Counted from the stretch's first letter, positions 1 to 8,693 are shown. The stretch: DNA of 43,604 nucleotides from Gemmatimonadota bacterium (GCA_007126575.1 SLBA01000044.1:1-43604); one strand, 5' to 3'. Notes: generated from the sequence alone by a model not told the origin. Program-made: numbers and translations.

Positions 1-342
1 ATCGCGACCCTCACGGCGCTGACCGCCGAGAGCGTGGCTCGTGCCTATCGGGACTTTCTCCCGGCCGAGGGCCTCGACGAGGTGGTCCTGACCGGGGGTG
101 GGGCGCGCAATTCCGCCCTCGTGCGCCGGATCGAGCGGGCGGTCGACCCGCTGCCGGTGATCACGGGAAGCGAGGCGCTGGGGATCGATCCCGATGCGCG
201 CGAGGCCGCGGCCTTCGCCCTGCTCGCCTGGGCCCACCTGCAGGGGATTCCGGGGAACCTGCCCTCGGCGACCGGGGCCGACGCCCCGCGCATCCTGGGG
301 AGCTTCACCCCGGGCCGGGCTGGCGGCGGGGAGCCGCGGTGA
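1..342 (+). CDS. anmK: Anhydro-N-acetylmuramic acid kinase, C-terminal part (5' end outside window)
   Basis: The reading frame is open from the first base, so the gene starts upstream. AnmK phosphorylates and opens 1,6-anhydro-MurNAc released from turned-over peptidoglycan, giving MurNAc-6-phosphate in the cytoplasm. Visible family marks are the GGGARN motif (bases about 94-111), the LGIDPDAREA segment and the closing GNLPSATGA motif, in the order expected for the C-terminal lobe of the ASKHA-type fold. The visible part covers only about the last 113 residues, so the N-terminal ATP-binding region cannot be judged. The next gene begins about 65 bases later on the same strand. Confidence 0.9.
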   Translation: MATLTALTAESVARAYRDFLPAEGLDEVVLTGGGARNSALVRRIERAVDPLPVITGSEALGIDPDAREAAAFALLAWAHLQGIPGNLPSATGADAPRILGSFTPGRAGGGEPR

Positions 343-406
343 CGATGAGCCGGATCGCCGGCGACCCGGAGTGGGCGGGGCGCGCCCGCCGGACGTGGAT
401 GGTGCG

Positions 407-2101
407 ATGGCTGTGACGCCGTCGCGTGGTGCCCCGGCGGGGATCGCGCTCGAGTGGTGGCTCGCGGGGGGGCTCCTGGTGCTGGTGCAGGCGGGGCTGA
501 TCGCGGCGCTCTTCACCCCCGCGCCGCACCCCGGAGGCGACAACTTCGGCTACCTCACCCTGGGGTACGCCCTGAGCCAGGGGCTGGGCTACACCGAACT
601 CTGGGTGCCCGGAGCACCGCCGCACACGAAGTATCCCCCGGTCTTTCCCGGGCTCCTGGCCCTGTTGATCCTGGGGGGGGCCGCGAGCTGGGGGGCCTTC
701 AAGGTGGTGACGGGGCTCCTGGTCTCGCTGGCGGGGATCCTGGTCTTCGTCTGGGCCGGGGGGCGGCGGGGTGCGGTGGCCGGGCTCGCGGTCGCACTGC
801 TCACCCTGCTTTCGGCCGGATGGCTCGAAGCCAGCCGCTGGATCCTCTCGGAGCCCCTCTTCCTGGTCTTTGCCGTCCTGGCGCTCTGGGCCGGCGACCG
901 GGCTCTGGCGACCGGACCCGAGTCCGCGGAATCGGGCGACTCCGGGACGGACGGGCCGCCGGGCGGGACGGGATGGGTCGTGGTCGCGGCGGTGGCGGCG
1001 ATCCTCGCCTTTTTCACCCGGAGCGCCGGGCTGCCCCTGGTCCTGGCCCTGGTGGGGGCGCTCTTCCTGGCCCGCCGGTGGAGGCCGGGGGTGCTGATCG
1101 GGGGGGGCGCCGCGCTCCTCGGCGGCCTCTGGTTCCTTCGGGTTCGGGGCGACGCCGAGGGCGCCTACCAGTCGGAGTTCTGGATGGCGAATCCCTACGA
1201 TCCCGCGCTGGGCACGATCGGTCCGGTCGGGCTGGTCGGACGCGCCGTGTCGAACCTGGTCACCTACACGGGAAGGGTGATCCCGGGGGAGTGGTGGGGT
1301 GATGCCGGGGGGCTCCTGATCGCCCTGGGGGTGGTGCTCGTGGGACTCGCCCTGGTGGGCTGGGTCCTCCGGCTGCGGCGCTCGATCGGGGTGGCCGAGC
1401 TCTTCCTGCCGCTCTACGCGGGGATGATCCTGATCTGGCCAGAGGTCTGGGCGGGCGACCGCTTCGTCCTCGTCCTCTACCCGATCCTCCTGTTGTATGC
1501 CGGGGAGGCCGTCGTGTGGCTCACCTCCCGGTCGGACCGGGTCTGGCTCCCCGTGGCCACCGTCGCGCTCGGGGCGCTCATCCTGGGAGGCCCGGCGGTG
1601 CCCGGCGCCCTGGAGAAGGTGGATCGAGCCTCGGCGTGCCGGACCGTCGGGGCGGCCGACCCGTTCCGCTGCCTCGGGGGGCCGATGATGGAGTTTCGCG
1701 AGGCGGCCGCCTGGGCCGGTACGCACCTTCCCGAAGGAGCGATCGTTCTGAACCGAAAACCCCGGATCTTCCATGGGCTGGGCGGAACTGTGGGCCACAC
1801 CTTCCCCTTCACTCGCGACCCCGATGCCTTCCTGAGGGAGGCCGATGAACTCGGGGCGCGGTACCTGCTGGTGGATGCGGTGGATGGTATCTCGATCCAG
1901 TATCTTCCCCCTCTGCTCGGCGCGGCGCCGGGGGCGTTCTGCTGGGTCGTCGGATGGGGAGAGGTGACGGATCTGCTGGGGATCCTGCCCCCGGGCGAAC
2001 GCGGAGGGGAAGACATCCTGGAGTGTCCGCCGGAGTACGGGCCGGTGGGGGCCGGAGCGGTACCGGTCGGAGACCGGCACCGCATTCCGCTGCTTCGCTG
2101 A
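407..2101 (+). CDS. Multi-pass membrane glycosyltransferase, GT39/ArnT-like (GT-C fold)
   Basis: A 564-residue membrane protein with many hydrophobic segments through about residue 430 and a soluble C-terminal part. The first transmembrane helix (about residues 18-36) is followed by GGDNFGYL with an acidic residue (Asp45), where GT-C enzymes keep their catalytic Asp, and by a TKYPP motif typical of the dolichyl-phosphate-mannose mannosyltransferase/ArnT superfamily. The inferred role is transfer of a sugar from a polyprenyl-phosphate carrier to a protein or glycolipid on the periplasmic face; donor and acceptor cannot be told from sequence. ATG at 407 is chosen because it just precedes the hydrophobic helix; in-frame GTG at 371 or 395 is possible and the ribosome binding site is weak. 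Confidence 0.75.
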   Translation: MAVTPSRGAPAGIALEWWLAGGLLVLVQAGLIAALFTPAPHPGGDNFGYLTLGYALSQGLGYTELWVPGAPPHTKYPPVFPGLLALLILGGAASWGAFKVVTGLLVSLAGILVFVWAGGRRGAVAGLAVALLTLLSAGWLEASRWILSEPLFLVFAVLALWAGDRALATGPESAESGDSGTDGPPGGTGWVVVAAVAAILAFFTRSAGLPLVLALVGALFLARRWRPGVLIGGGAALLGGLWFLRVRGDAEGAYQSEFWMANPYDPALGTIGPVGLVGRAVSNLVTYTGRVIPGEWWGDAGGLLIALGVVLVGLALVGWVLRLRRSIGVAELFLPLYAGMILIWPEVWAGDRFVLVLYPILLLYAGEAVVWLTSRSDRVWLPVATVALGALILGGPAVPGALEKVDRASACRTVGAADPFRCLGGPMMEFREAAAWAGTHLPEGAIVLNRKPRIFHGLGGTVGHTFPFTRDPDAFLREADELGARYLLVDAVDGISIQYLPPLLGAAPGAFCWVVGWGEVTDLLGILPPGERGGEDILECPPEYGPVGAGAVPVGDRHRIPLLR

Positions 2102-2120
2102 AAAGCTCTGGCCGATGAGG

Positions 2121-2142
2121 GGGCTGGGGGGCGGCCCAGCCC
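2121..2142. terminator. Hairpin between two convergent genes
   Basis: GGGCTGGG (2121-2128) and CCCAGCCC (2135-2142) form a perfect 8-bp stem with a 6-base loop. It sits in the 45-base gap between the plus-strand glycosyltransferase stop and the minus-strand stop at 2147. There is no T-run on either side, so it may end or protect both transcripts but is not a textbook intrinsic terminator. Confidence 0.5.
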
Positions 2143-2146
2143 GAGG

Positions 2147-2722
2147 TCAGCCGTCGTGCCTCGCGTCGCTTCCGGCCAGGAGCCCCAGCGCGGCCCCGTA
2201 GATGAGGTACGAGATCAGGGGGTCCTCTTCGCGATCGCCCTCTTCGAGCAGAGCGCCGACGAGGGGGAGCTTCTGGGCCGGGGTCAGGGAACTGAGCGGG
2301 CCCATCAGGCCGCCCCAGGGCGCGGCCATGTACTCGGCCAGCCCGGTGATGGCTCCGCGCAGCGCCGGGGGGCCGGGCAGAACCGGGTCGAGGATCGCGG
2401 TGTAGACCACACCCTTGCCGGCGCCCAGCAGGAGCGAGTCCGCCAGGTCGGTGGAGTCGTCGCGATCTCCGACGAGGGCCCGCAGGCCCGAGGCTATCGC
2501 CGCAGCGCCCGCGCCGGCGAGCGCCCCCCGCAGGAGTCGGCCGGCCCCGGGACGCCGGCGGGCGGCCCAGCGGCGCAGTGCGGTGCTCGCGGCGGCTGTG
2601 AGAGCGGCCGCGAGCGCCTGGTTCAGGGCGAAGGGGGTGCCGTTCGAGGAGGGGAGGGCATCGCCGATGCGATCGACCGCGTCGGTGACCGAATCTTTCA
2701 GGGAGTTCGTCTTGCGGGCCAT
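2147..2722 (-). CDS. Small Ala/Gly-rich membrane-associated protein of unknown function
   Basis: A 191-residue protein that I do not recognise. It opens with a polar segment (MARKTNSLKDSVTDAVDRIGDALPSSN), then alternates alanine/glycine/leucine-rich stretches with short charged ones, for example an alanine-rich helix near residues 32-45, a glycine-rich hydrophobic stretch near 65-80, and a C-terminal hydrophobic segment (YLIYGAALGLLAG). These look like weakly hydrophobic helices that could lie in or along a membrane. The start at 2722 has AAAGGA four bases upstream. The same ORF stays open upstream past 4.8 kb, but that is the antisense of the neighbouring gene and reads as arginine/proline-rich shadow. 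The gene diverges from the barrel protein at 2816, so about 90 bases hold both promoters. Confidence 0.6.
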   Translation of the reverse strand: MARKTNSLKDSVTDAVDRIGDALPSSNGTPFALNQALAAALTAAASTALRRWAARRRPGAGRLLRGALAGAGAAAIASGLRALVGDRDDSTDLADSLLLGAGKGVVYTAILDPVLPGPPALRGAITGLAEYMAAPWGGLMGPLSSLTPAQKLPLVGALLEEGDREEDPLISYLIYGAALGLLAGSDARHDG

Positions 2723-2815
2723 GAGGTTCCTTTCCGTCCGAATGGAGGTCGTAGCTGTATGACGGTGACGCCGAGGGCGCAGCTTCACAAGGGTCGGGGT
2801 GACGCGTCGAGCACC

Positions 2816-5800
2816 ATGAGCCGACAGCGGAGGCTTCGCTCGGGCATCCTCGCGGCTCTCGTCGCGGGACTGATCCTGGGCTGGGCGCTGCCCGCGGCGG
2901 CTCAGGATCCTCCCCCCGACCTGCGCTGGTACACCTTTGACACCCCACATTTCCAGGTCGTCTTCCACGAGGGCCTCGACGAGGTGGCGGCGCGTGCGGC
3001 CGAACGGGGGGAACGGGCGGTGGAGCGACTCGAGGGCTTCGGGACCCGGCCGGACCTCCGGATCCAGATGGTGGTCACCGACCACATGGACCTCTCGAAC
3101 GGCTTCGCCACCTCGATCCCATTGCCCCGGGTCATTCTCTGGGCGCGGCCTCCCCTCGGCGGGCTGGGTCCGATTCCCTTCGACGACTGGCTGGAGCTGC
3201 TCGTCACGCACGAGGTCGTGCATGTCCTTCATGGCGAGATGACGGGTCCGCTCGGGCGGGCGGGTCGAAGCGTGCTGGGGCGAGCGCCCCTGATCTGGCC
3301 GCTCTTTCCGGCCTTCACCCTCCCCTCGTGGGCGATCGAGGGGGTGGCGGTGCAGGCCGAGTCGGCCCTCACCGACGGGGGCCGGATCCACGGGACCCGT
3401 CTCGAGGGGGTCGCGCGGGCGCAGGCGCTCGAGGGGCGGCTGGAGCGGATCGACCAGGTCGTGGGCTCGACGGGGGTCTTCCCCGGCGGGGAGCGTCCAT
3501 ACGTCTACGGGGCCCTCTTTCACGAGTACCTCACGGACCGTTTCGGGGAGGCCGTCGTCGGCGCCTACTTCCGTCGCCAGGCCGAGCGCCTGAACCCGTA
3601 CCGGCTCGACGCTACGGCGCGCGAGATCTTCGGACAGTCCCTCGCGCAGCTTCATGGGGAGTGGCGGGAGACCGTCCTGGTCGAGGCCGAGTCGCGGGCG
3701 CGGGGTGTGGCCGAGCGGGCGCTGGCCCCCGGCCCGGACCTGATCACCCGGAATGCCCGCTTCGCCCTCTTCCCCCGATTCGAGCCCGGGACCGGAGCTC
3801 TGGTCTACGTGTCTTCGGACGGCCGCACCGAATCGGCGTTGGTCCGCCGGGCCCCGGGGTGCGACCGACCCGGGCCCGAGGAGGCGTCGGGGGGCGTGGC
3901 GGGCGCCGAGGCGTCGAACTGCGAGGAGGAGCGGCTTCTTCCCCTCCACCTCCTGAGCCCGCCCACCCCGATGCCCGATGGCTCGTGGAGGATCGCGCAG
4001 CCGGAGTTCGTGGATCGATACCGGGTGCGCAGCGATCTGTGGGCGGTGGATGCGGTGGGGAGGCGGACGGTCCTGACTCGGGGCGCACGGATCGCCGGGG
4101 CCGACGCCCGCCCGACCGACGGAGCGCTGGTGGCCGTCGTCGAGGTGCCCGGAACGCACCGGCTCGCCCTTCTCGATTCTACCGGGACCGAGATTCGCGA
4201 ACTCGCCGGCCCCGACCCGGGGGTCCTGTGGACCCATCCCCGCTGGTCTCCCGGTGGGGAGTGGATCGCGGTCGGACGATGGCGTGCCGGCGGCATGTGG
4301 GAGATCGTGATCCTGAGCGCCGAGGGAGAAGAGCGCGCGGTCGTCGACCGGGGGCGCGCCCCCGCGTCGGGGCCGGCGTGGGCGCCCGACGGCGACTGGC
4401 TGGTGTGGAGTTCGGAGCGGACGGGGGTCGCGAACCTCTTCGTCGCCGCGATCGACGGCGCGGGGTGGGCATCCGAGGTTCGTCAGCTCACGGACCTGGT
4501 CACCGACGGCGCCTTTCCCGAGGTGTCGCCCGACGGGGACCGGATCGTCTTCTCGTGGCTGAGGGCGGGGGGATGGGAGCTGGCCGGACTGCCCTTTCGG
4601 CCCGACCGCGCCTTCGTTCCCCTCGACACCGACCCGCGCTTCCTGCCCTCGGAACCCGGGGCGATGGCCGAGGGGCATCGGGCGGCACTCGAGATCGACC
4701 CGCGGCCGTGGTCTCCCCTTCCCACGCTGCGTCCCCGCTATGTCGTGCCCTTCGCGCTCGGGCCCGAGTCTCTGACCACGGGGGCCGGGGAGTCGGTGCG
4801 GGTCCTTCCCACGGTCGTGGGGCTCTCGACGGGGGCGACCGACGTCGTGGGTCGCCACCGCTGGGAGGCGCGGGTGGGCGGGTCGGTCGGCGGCGAGGTG
4901 CGCCGATGGGAGGGGCTGGCGCGCTGGAGCTGGGCCGGGCTCGGAAACCCCGTGCTCACCGGAACCGCCGAGCAGCGTTGGCAGCCTCTGGGCCGGGTGA
5001 TCGTCCTGCGCGAAGGGGAGTCCGTCGAGGAGGGACGGGAGCTGCTCGTCACCGCGCGGGAGCGGTCCGCGGGCCTTCGCATGGACGCAGTGAACCCCGG
5101 ATTCCGAGGCGGCCGATCCGCGGGCGTCGAGCTGCGCGGCGTTCGGCAGGACCGGGCCTTCCTGACCCCCGACGGCGCACTCACCCGCGAGGGCCCCCTC
5201 CCGCGGATCCGACGGGATCTGGTCGATGCGTCGGTGACGATGGGGCTCAGTCGGGTGCGGGCTTTTCCGCTATCTGTGGGGCCCCAGGAGGGGCTTTCGC
5301 TCGTCACCCGCGTGCGGGTTCGGCGAGAGACGAACCTGCCGGCCGGCGCCGCCGGTGTGGCGGGACGGGACGGGGCGCTCGAGGACTGGGTCGGCGTGGC
5401 CCGCTATTTCCAGCCCCTGTCCTTCGTTGGGGGCGGGCGGGGAGAGACCGGGCCGGCTGTCCTCGGCCTGAGGGCTGTCGGCGGGTTGGCCCGGGGCCCC
5501 GGCGCGGGAACGGGCCACTTCAGCGTGGGCGGGATGGGAGACCGCCTCTTCCCGGTGCGGGGGACGACGGCCGGGGCTCGCGGTGGCACCCGGGCCTGGG
5601 CGGCCTCGGCGGAGCTGCGCCTGCCCCTGGCGCGGGTGCACCGGGGGTGGGGCCTCCTTCCGCTGCACCTGGATCAGCTCGCGGGCTCGGTGTTCCTGGA
5701 TGCGGGGGCCGCGCCGGCGGGTGGGCGCAACGCCGATCCGATCGCCTCGGCGGGGGTGGAGCTGGTGCTGCAGCAGACGGCGCTCTTTCACGGGTCGGAG

Positions 5801-5881
5801 CGACTCCGGGTCGGGGTGGCGGTCCCCTTCGCCGGGGAGTCGGGACTGGCGCCGTACGCGGCGCTGGGGTGGTCGTTCTGA
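2816..5881 (+). CDS. Secreted HExxH peptidase / TolB-like propeller / C-terminal beta-barrel hybrid
   Basis: A 1021-residue protein with three parts. A signal peptide (basic start, hydrophobic core, AAAQD cleavage area near residue 29) leads to a gluzincin-type peptidase region with H132-E133-V-V-H136 and a downstream Glu175 in WAIEG, the layout of MA-clan metallopeptidases. Residues about 300-635 carry repeated PD40/TolB motifs (WSPGGEWIAV, WAPDGDWLVW, VSPDGDRIVF). From about 640 the sequence turns into alternating amphipathic strands and ends with a terminal Phe after AALGW, as in outer-membrane barrels. The likely location is the outer membrane with the peptidase and propeller in the periplasm. 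ATG 2816 is chosen because it begins the signal peptide; the frame stays open upstream without signal-like sequence. Substrate unknown. Confidence 0.75.
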   Translation: MSRQRRLRSGILAALVAGLILGWALPAAAQDPPPDLRWYTFDTPHFQVVFHEGLDEVAARAAERGERAVERLEGFGTRPDLRIQMVVTDHMDLSNGFATSIPLPRVILWARPPLGGLGPIPFDDWLELLVTHEVVHVLHGEMTGPLGRAGRSVLGRAPLIWPLFPAFTLPSWAIEGVAVQAESALTDGGRIHGTRLEGVARAQALEGRLERIDQVVGSTGVFPGGERPYVYGALFHEYLTDRFGEAVVGAYFRRQAERLNPYRLDATAREIFGQSLAQLHGEWRETVLVEAESRARGVAERALAPGPDLITRNARFALFPRFEPGTGALVYVSSDGRTESALVRRAPGCDRPGPEEASGGVAGAEASNCEEERLLPLHLLSPPTPMPDGSWRIAQPEFVDRYRVRSDLWAVDAVGRRTVLTRGARIAGADARPTDGALVAVVEVPGTHRLALLDSTGTEIRELAGPDPGVLWTHPRWSPGGEWIAVGRWRAGGMWEIVILSAEGEERAVVDRGRAPASGPAWAPDGDWLVWSSERTGVANLFVAAIDGAGWASEVRQLTDLVTDGAFPEVSPDGDRIVFSWLRAGGWELAGLPFRPDRAFVPLDTDPRFLPSEPGAMAEGHRAALEIDPRPWSPLPTLRPRYVVPFALGPESLTTGAGESVRVLPTVVGLSTGATDVVGRHRWEARVGGSVGGEVRRWEGLARWSWAGLGNPVLTGTAEQRWQPLGRVIVLREGESVEEGRELLVTARERSAGLRMDAVNPGFRGGRSAGVELRGVRQDRAFLTPDGALTREGPLPRIRRDLVDASVTMGLSRVRAFPLSVGPQEGLSLVTRVRVRRETNLPAGAAGVAGRDGALEDWVGVARYFQPLSFVGGGRGETGPAVLGLRAVGGLARGPGAGTGHFSVGGMGDRLFPVRGTTAGARGGTRAWAASAELRLPLARVHRGWGLLPLHLDQLAGSVFLDAGAAPAGGRNADPIASAGVELVLQQTALFHGSERLRVGVAVPFAGESGLAPYAALGWSF

Positions 5882-5943
5882 GATCAGGATCGTGCCATGA
5901 CGGGGTCCCTCGGCGGCATGCGAAAATTCATCGCGATCGCCCC

Positions 5944-5972
5944 TTGCCCCACTAGATCTGGTGCCCTACTAT
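5944..5972 (+). promoter_or_regulatory. Putative sigma70-type promoter of nrdJ
   Basis: TTGCCC (5944-5949) and TACTAT (5967-5972) are separated by exactly 17 bases. Transcription would start near 5979-5981, giving a leader of about 137 nt. The first NrdR-like box overlaps the -35/spacer region and the second lies at the predicted start site, as expected for repression. The 235-base gap 5882-6116 holds no gene. Confidence 0.55.
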
Positions 5973-5996
5973 CATGGCCCCCGCAAGATGTTGCGG
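5949..5996. promoter_or_regulatory. Pair of NrdR-box-like operators
   Basis: Box 1 (5949-5964, CCACTAGATCTGGTGC) and box 2 (5981-5996, CCGCAAGATGTTGCGG) both fit the NrdR pattern, a dyad with core C-w-A-n-A-T-n-T-w-G (box 1 has one deviation, G for w). Box 2 is a perfect dyad. Their cores start 32 bases apart (5952 and 5984), about three helical turns, which is the spacing known for paired NrdR boxes. NrdR is the ATP/dATP-sensing repressor of ribonucleotide reductase genes, and the next gene is nrdJ. The nrdR gene itself is not in the window. Confidence 0.75.
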
Positions 5997-6051
5997 TCTC
6001 CGGGAATGGGCTTCCACGGCACGTTCCCCGGAACCCGGGCCTGCTGAGTGG

Positions 6052-6094
6052 TTCTCCACAGCCGTCCCACAGTCGGTCCACAGTCTTTTCCACA
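6052..6094 (+). promoter_or_regulatory. Cluster of DnaA-box-like sites in the nrdJ leader
   Basis: TTCTCCACA (6052-6060) and TTTTCCACA (6086-6094) match the DnaA box TTWTNCACA with one and no mismatch. Two further partial sites with the octamer CCACAGTC (6067-6074 and 6078-6085) lie between them, all in the same orientation. DnaA is known to act on nrd promoters in E. coli; whether it binds here is an inference. Confidence 0.4.
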
Positions 6095-6116
6095 CCCGCC
6101 CCAGGAGCAGCGCACG

Positions 6117-8693
6117 ATGGCAGCCAACCCCTCCCCTGCCCACGACACCGACGAGCCCCGGATCTTCGACGACCGGGTCCCCGATGACCTTCCCCCGGCC
6201 GAGATGACCGAGAATGCCCGCCTGGTTCTGGCGCGCCGGTACCTCAAGAAGAACGAGGACGGGGAACCGATCGAGGAGCCCGAGACGATGTTCTGGCGGG
6301 TGGCGAAGGTGATCGCCGACGAGGACAAGCGGCACGGGGCGTCGGAGGCGGCGGTCGGGGAGCTCGCCCGGCAGTTCTACGGACTCATGACGCGCGGGGA
6401 GTTCGAGCCGAATTCTCCGACGCTCATGAATGCGGGGCGTCCGCTGGGCCAGCTGTCGGCCTGCTTCGTGCTCCCCGTCGAGGACTCGCTTTCGAATGGG
6501 AAGAGCGGGATCTACGACACCCTGAAGTCGATGGCCCTGGTGCATCAGTCCGGAGGGGGGACCGGCTTCTCCTTCTCGAGGCTCCGTCCGACCGGCGACA
6601 ACGTCCGGTCGACCATGGGGGTGGCGTCGGGCCCGGTCTCCTTCATGCGGCTCTACGACGCCTCGACCGAAGTGGTCAAGCAGGGGGGGACGCGTCGGGG
6701 CGCCAACATGGGGATCCTGCGGGTGGACCACGCCGACATCCGGGAGTTCATCACCTGCAAGGACGACACCTCGCAGATCACGAACTTCAACATCTCGGTC
6801 GGGATCACCGACGCCTTCATGAAGGCGGTCGAGAACGACGAGGAGTACGAGCTCTTCAACCCCCGCACCGGCGAGAACGAGGGGACCGAGAACGCCCGCG
6901 AGATCTTCGACCTGATCGTGCAGGGGGCCTGGAAGACCGGGGAGCCCGGCGTCTTCTTCATCGACCGCGCGAACGAGTACAACCCCGTGCCGGAGCTCGG
7001 CTCCTACGAGGCCACGAACCCCTGCGGCGAACAGCCCCTTCTTCCCTACGACGTGTGCAACCTGGGGAGCGTCAACGTCGGAAAGTTCGTGCGGCTCGAC
7101 GCGCCCGAGGGGACGGCGCCCGAAGACCGGATCGACTGGGACGAGCTGCGCCAGGTGGTGCATCTGGCCACGCACTTCCTCGACAACGTGATCGACGCGA
7201 ACCGCTATCCGCTTCCCGAGATCACCGAGCTGGCGCAGACGATCCGCCGCATCGGGCTCGGCATCATGGGGTGGGCCGACCTGCTCATCCGCGTGGGTGT
7301 GCCGTACAACACCCCCGAAGGCGTGGAGCTGGGTCGCCGGGTCATGGAGTTCATCAACGAGGAGTCGCGCAACGCCTCGGAGCGGCTGGCCGAGACCCGC
7401 GGTGTGTTCCCGGCCTGGGAGAACTCGATCTGGGGTCCCGACGAAAGCTGCGCCCGTCGACCCGACGGCAGCCGGGTGCGTCCCGAGCGCAGGCTCCGGA
7501 ACTGCAACCTCACCACGGTGGCACCAACGGGAACGATCTCGATCTTCGCCGGCTGCTCCGGTGGCATCGAGCCCCTCTTCGCCGTGGCTTTCATGCGCAA
7601 CCAGGCCGGGGCGATGATGCCCGATGTGAACGGTGATTTCGTGCGGATGGCCAAGGAGCAGGGCTGGCACTCCGAGGACCTGATGGAGCGGATCGCCACC
7701 GAGGGGCACATCCACTTCGACGAGGTGCCCGACGAGGTGCAGCGCATCTTCGTCACCTCGCATGACATCGCGCCCGAATGGCACGTCCGGATGCAGGCCG
7801 CCTTCCAGGAGCACACTGACTCCGCCATCTCGAAGACCACCAACTTCGCGAACGAGGCGACGGTCGACGAGGTGCGCGAGATCTACGAGCTGGCCTTCGC
7901 CCTGCGCTGCAAGGGGGTCACGGTCTACCGCGACGGGTGTCGCCCGATGCAGGTGCTCTCGACCGGCAAGACGGGAAAGTCCGAGGCCACCCCTGAAGCG
8001 TCGACCGAGGACCGGGAGCGCGCCCTGCAGCTCGAGCAGGCGCTGGCCGACGCCCGCGAGGAGTCGCACCGACTCCGGGTCGAACTCGACCAGGCGCGGG
8101 CGAAGGCCGCCTCGATGGACGAAGACGCCCGTGCGTCGCGCCACAAGCGTCAGCGTCCCGACGTCCTTCGCGGACGCACCATCAAGATGAATTCGCCCCT
8201 CGGAGACCTCTATGTGACGGTCAACGAGGATGAGACGGGGCGGCCCTTCGAGGTGTTCTGCACCCTGGGCAAGGCCGGCGGAGCCGCCATGGCCGACACC
8301 GAGGCGATCGGGCGGCTGGCCTCGCTCGCCCTCCGGTCGGGGATTCCGATCACGGCGGTGCGCGATCAGCTTCGCGGGATCTCCTGCGACCGCGCCGTGG
8401 GAATCGGGCCGAACAAGGTGCTGTCGGCGCCGGATGCGATCGCGCAGGCGATCGAGCACTACCTGGTCGAGCGCGAAGGGGTCCAGGAGGAGCTGCCCAT
8501 CGGGACGCCGGTGCTTGGCCGGGAGGCGGTGGTGCGGGCGCGCACCGAGGTGGGGTCGTCACGTGCGGCCGCCTTCAAGGCGGACGACGGGGAGTCCTTC
8601 CTCGGAAGCTGCCCGGATTGCGGGACCGGTCACCTGGCCTACGAGGAGGGCTGCGTGAAGTGCCACGTCTGCGGGTACAGCGAATGCGGCTGA
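6117..8693 (+). CDS. nrdJ: Vitamin B12-dependent (class II) ribonucleoside-diphosphate reductase
   Basis: An 858-residue adenosylcobalamin-dependent ribonucleotide reductase, which reduces ribonucleotides to deoxyribonucleotides with or without oxygen. Key residues are visible: first redox cysteine C116 in SACFVLP, thiyl-radical cysteine C303 in NPCGEQPLLP and the second redox cysteine C314 in VCNLGS. GGGTGFSFSRLRP marks the substrate region. After the barrel comes a charged helical stretch (about residues 625-670) with coiled-coil character, a TSCPD-type domain and a C-terminal zinc ribbon (CPDCG...CVKCHVCG) thought to help pass electrons. ATG 6117 is preceded by AGGAG (6103-6107). No NrdA/NrdB partner genes are nearby, as expected for class II. 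A paired NrdR operator lies upstream. Confidence 0.95.
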   Translation: MAANPSPAHDTDEPRIFDDRVPDDLPPAEMTENARLVLARRYLKKNEDGEPIEEPETMFWRVAKVIADEDKRHGASEAAVGELARQFYGLMTRGEFEPNSPTLMNAGRPLGQLSACFVLPVEDSLSNGKSGIYDTLKSMALVHQSGGGTGFSFSRLRPTGDNVRSTMGVASGPVSFMRLYDASTEVVKQGGTRRGANMGILRVDHADIREFITCKDDTSQITNFNISVGITDAFMKAVENDEEYELFNPRTGENEGTENAREIFDLIVQGAWKTGEPGVFFIDRANEYNPVPELGSYEATNPCGEQPLLPYDVCNLGSVNVGKFVRLDAPEGTAPEDRIDWDELRQVVHLATHFLDNVIDANRYPLPEITELAQTIRRIGLGIMGWADLLIRVGVPYNTPEGVELGRRVMEFINEESRNASERLAETRGVFPAWENSIWGPDESCARRPDGSRVRPERRLRNCNLTTVAPTGTISIFAGCSGGIEPLFAVAFMRNQAGAMMPDVNGDFVRMAKEQGWHSEDLMERIATEGHIHFDEVPDEVQRIFVTSHDIAPEWHVRMQAAFQEHTDSAISKTTNFANEATVDEVREIYELAFALRCKGVTVYRDGCRPMQVLSTGKTGKSEATPEASTEDRERALQLEQALADAREESHRLRVELDQARAKAASMDEDARASRHKRQRPDVLRGRTIKMNSPLGDLYVTVNEDETGRPFEVFCTLGKAGGAAMADTEAIGRLASLALRSGIPITAVRDQLRGISCDRAVGIGPNKVLSAPDAIAQAIEHYLVEREGVQEELPIGTPVLGREAVVRARTEVGSSRAAAFKADDGESFLGSCPDCGTGHLAYEEGCVKCHVCGYSECG

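Noticed and set aside
305-2080. A 591-codon open frame on the minus strand
   Set aside because: It is antisense to the glycosyltransferase and reads as Arg/Pro/Gly/Asp-rich text without domains, a common shadow at high GC.
2723-4858. Long minus-strand upstream extension of the small protein at 2147-2722
   Set aside because: The extension is antisense to the peptidase/barrel gene with typical shadow composition; a good ribosome binding site at 2722 marks the true start.
5882-6116. Cobalamin riboswitch ahead of the B12-dependent reductase
   Set aside because: I looked for the B12-box and the usual long folded aptamer; the leader of about 137 nt is too short and no such motif is visible.
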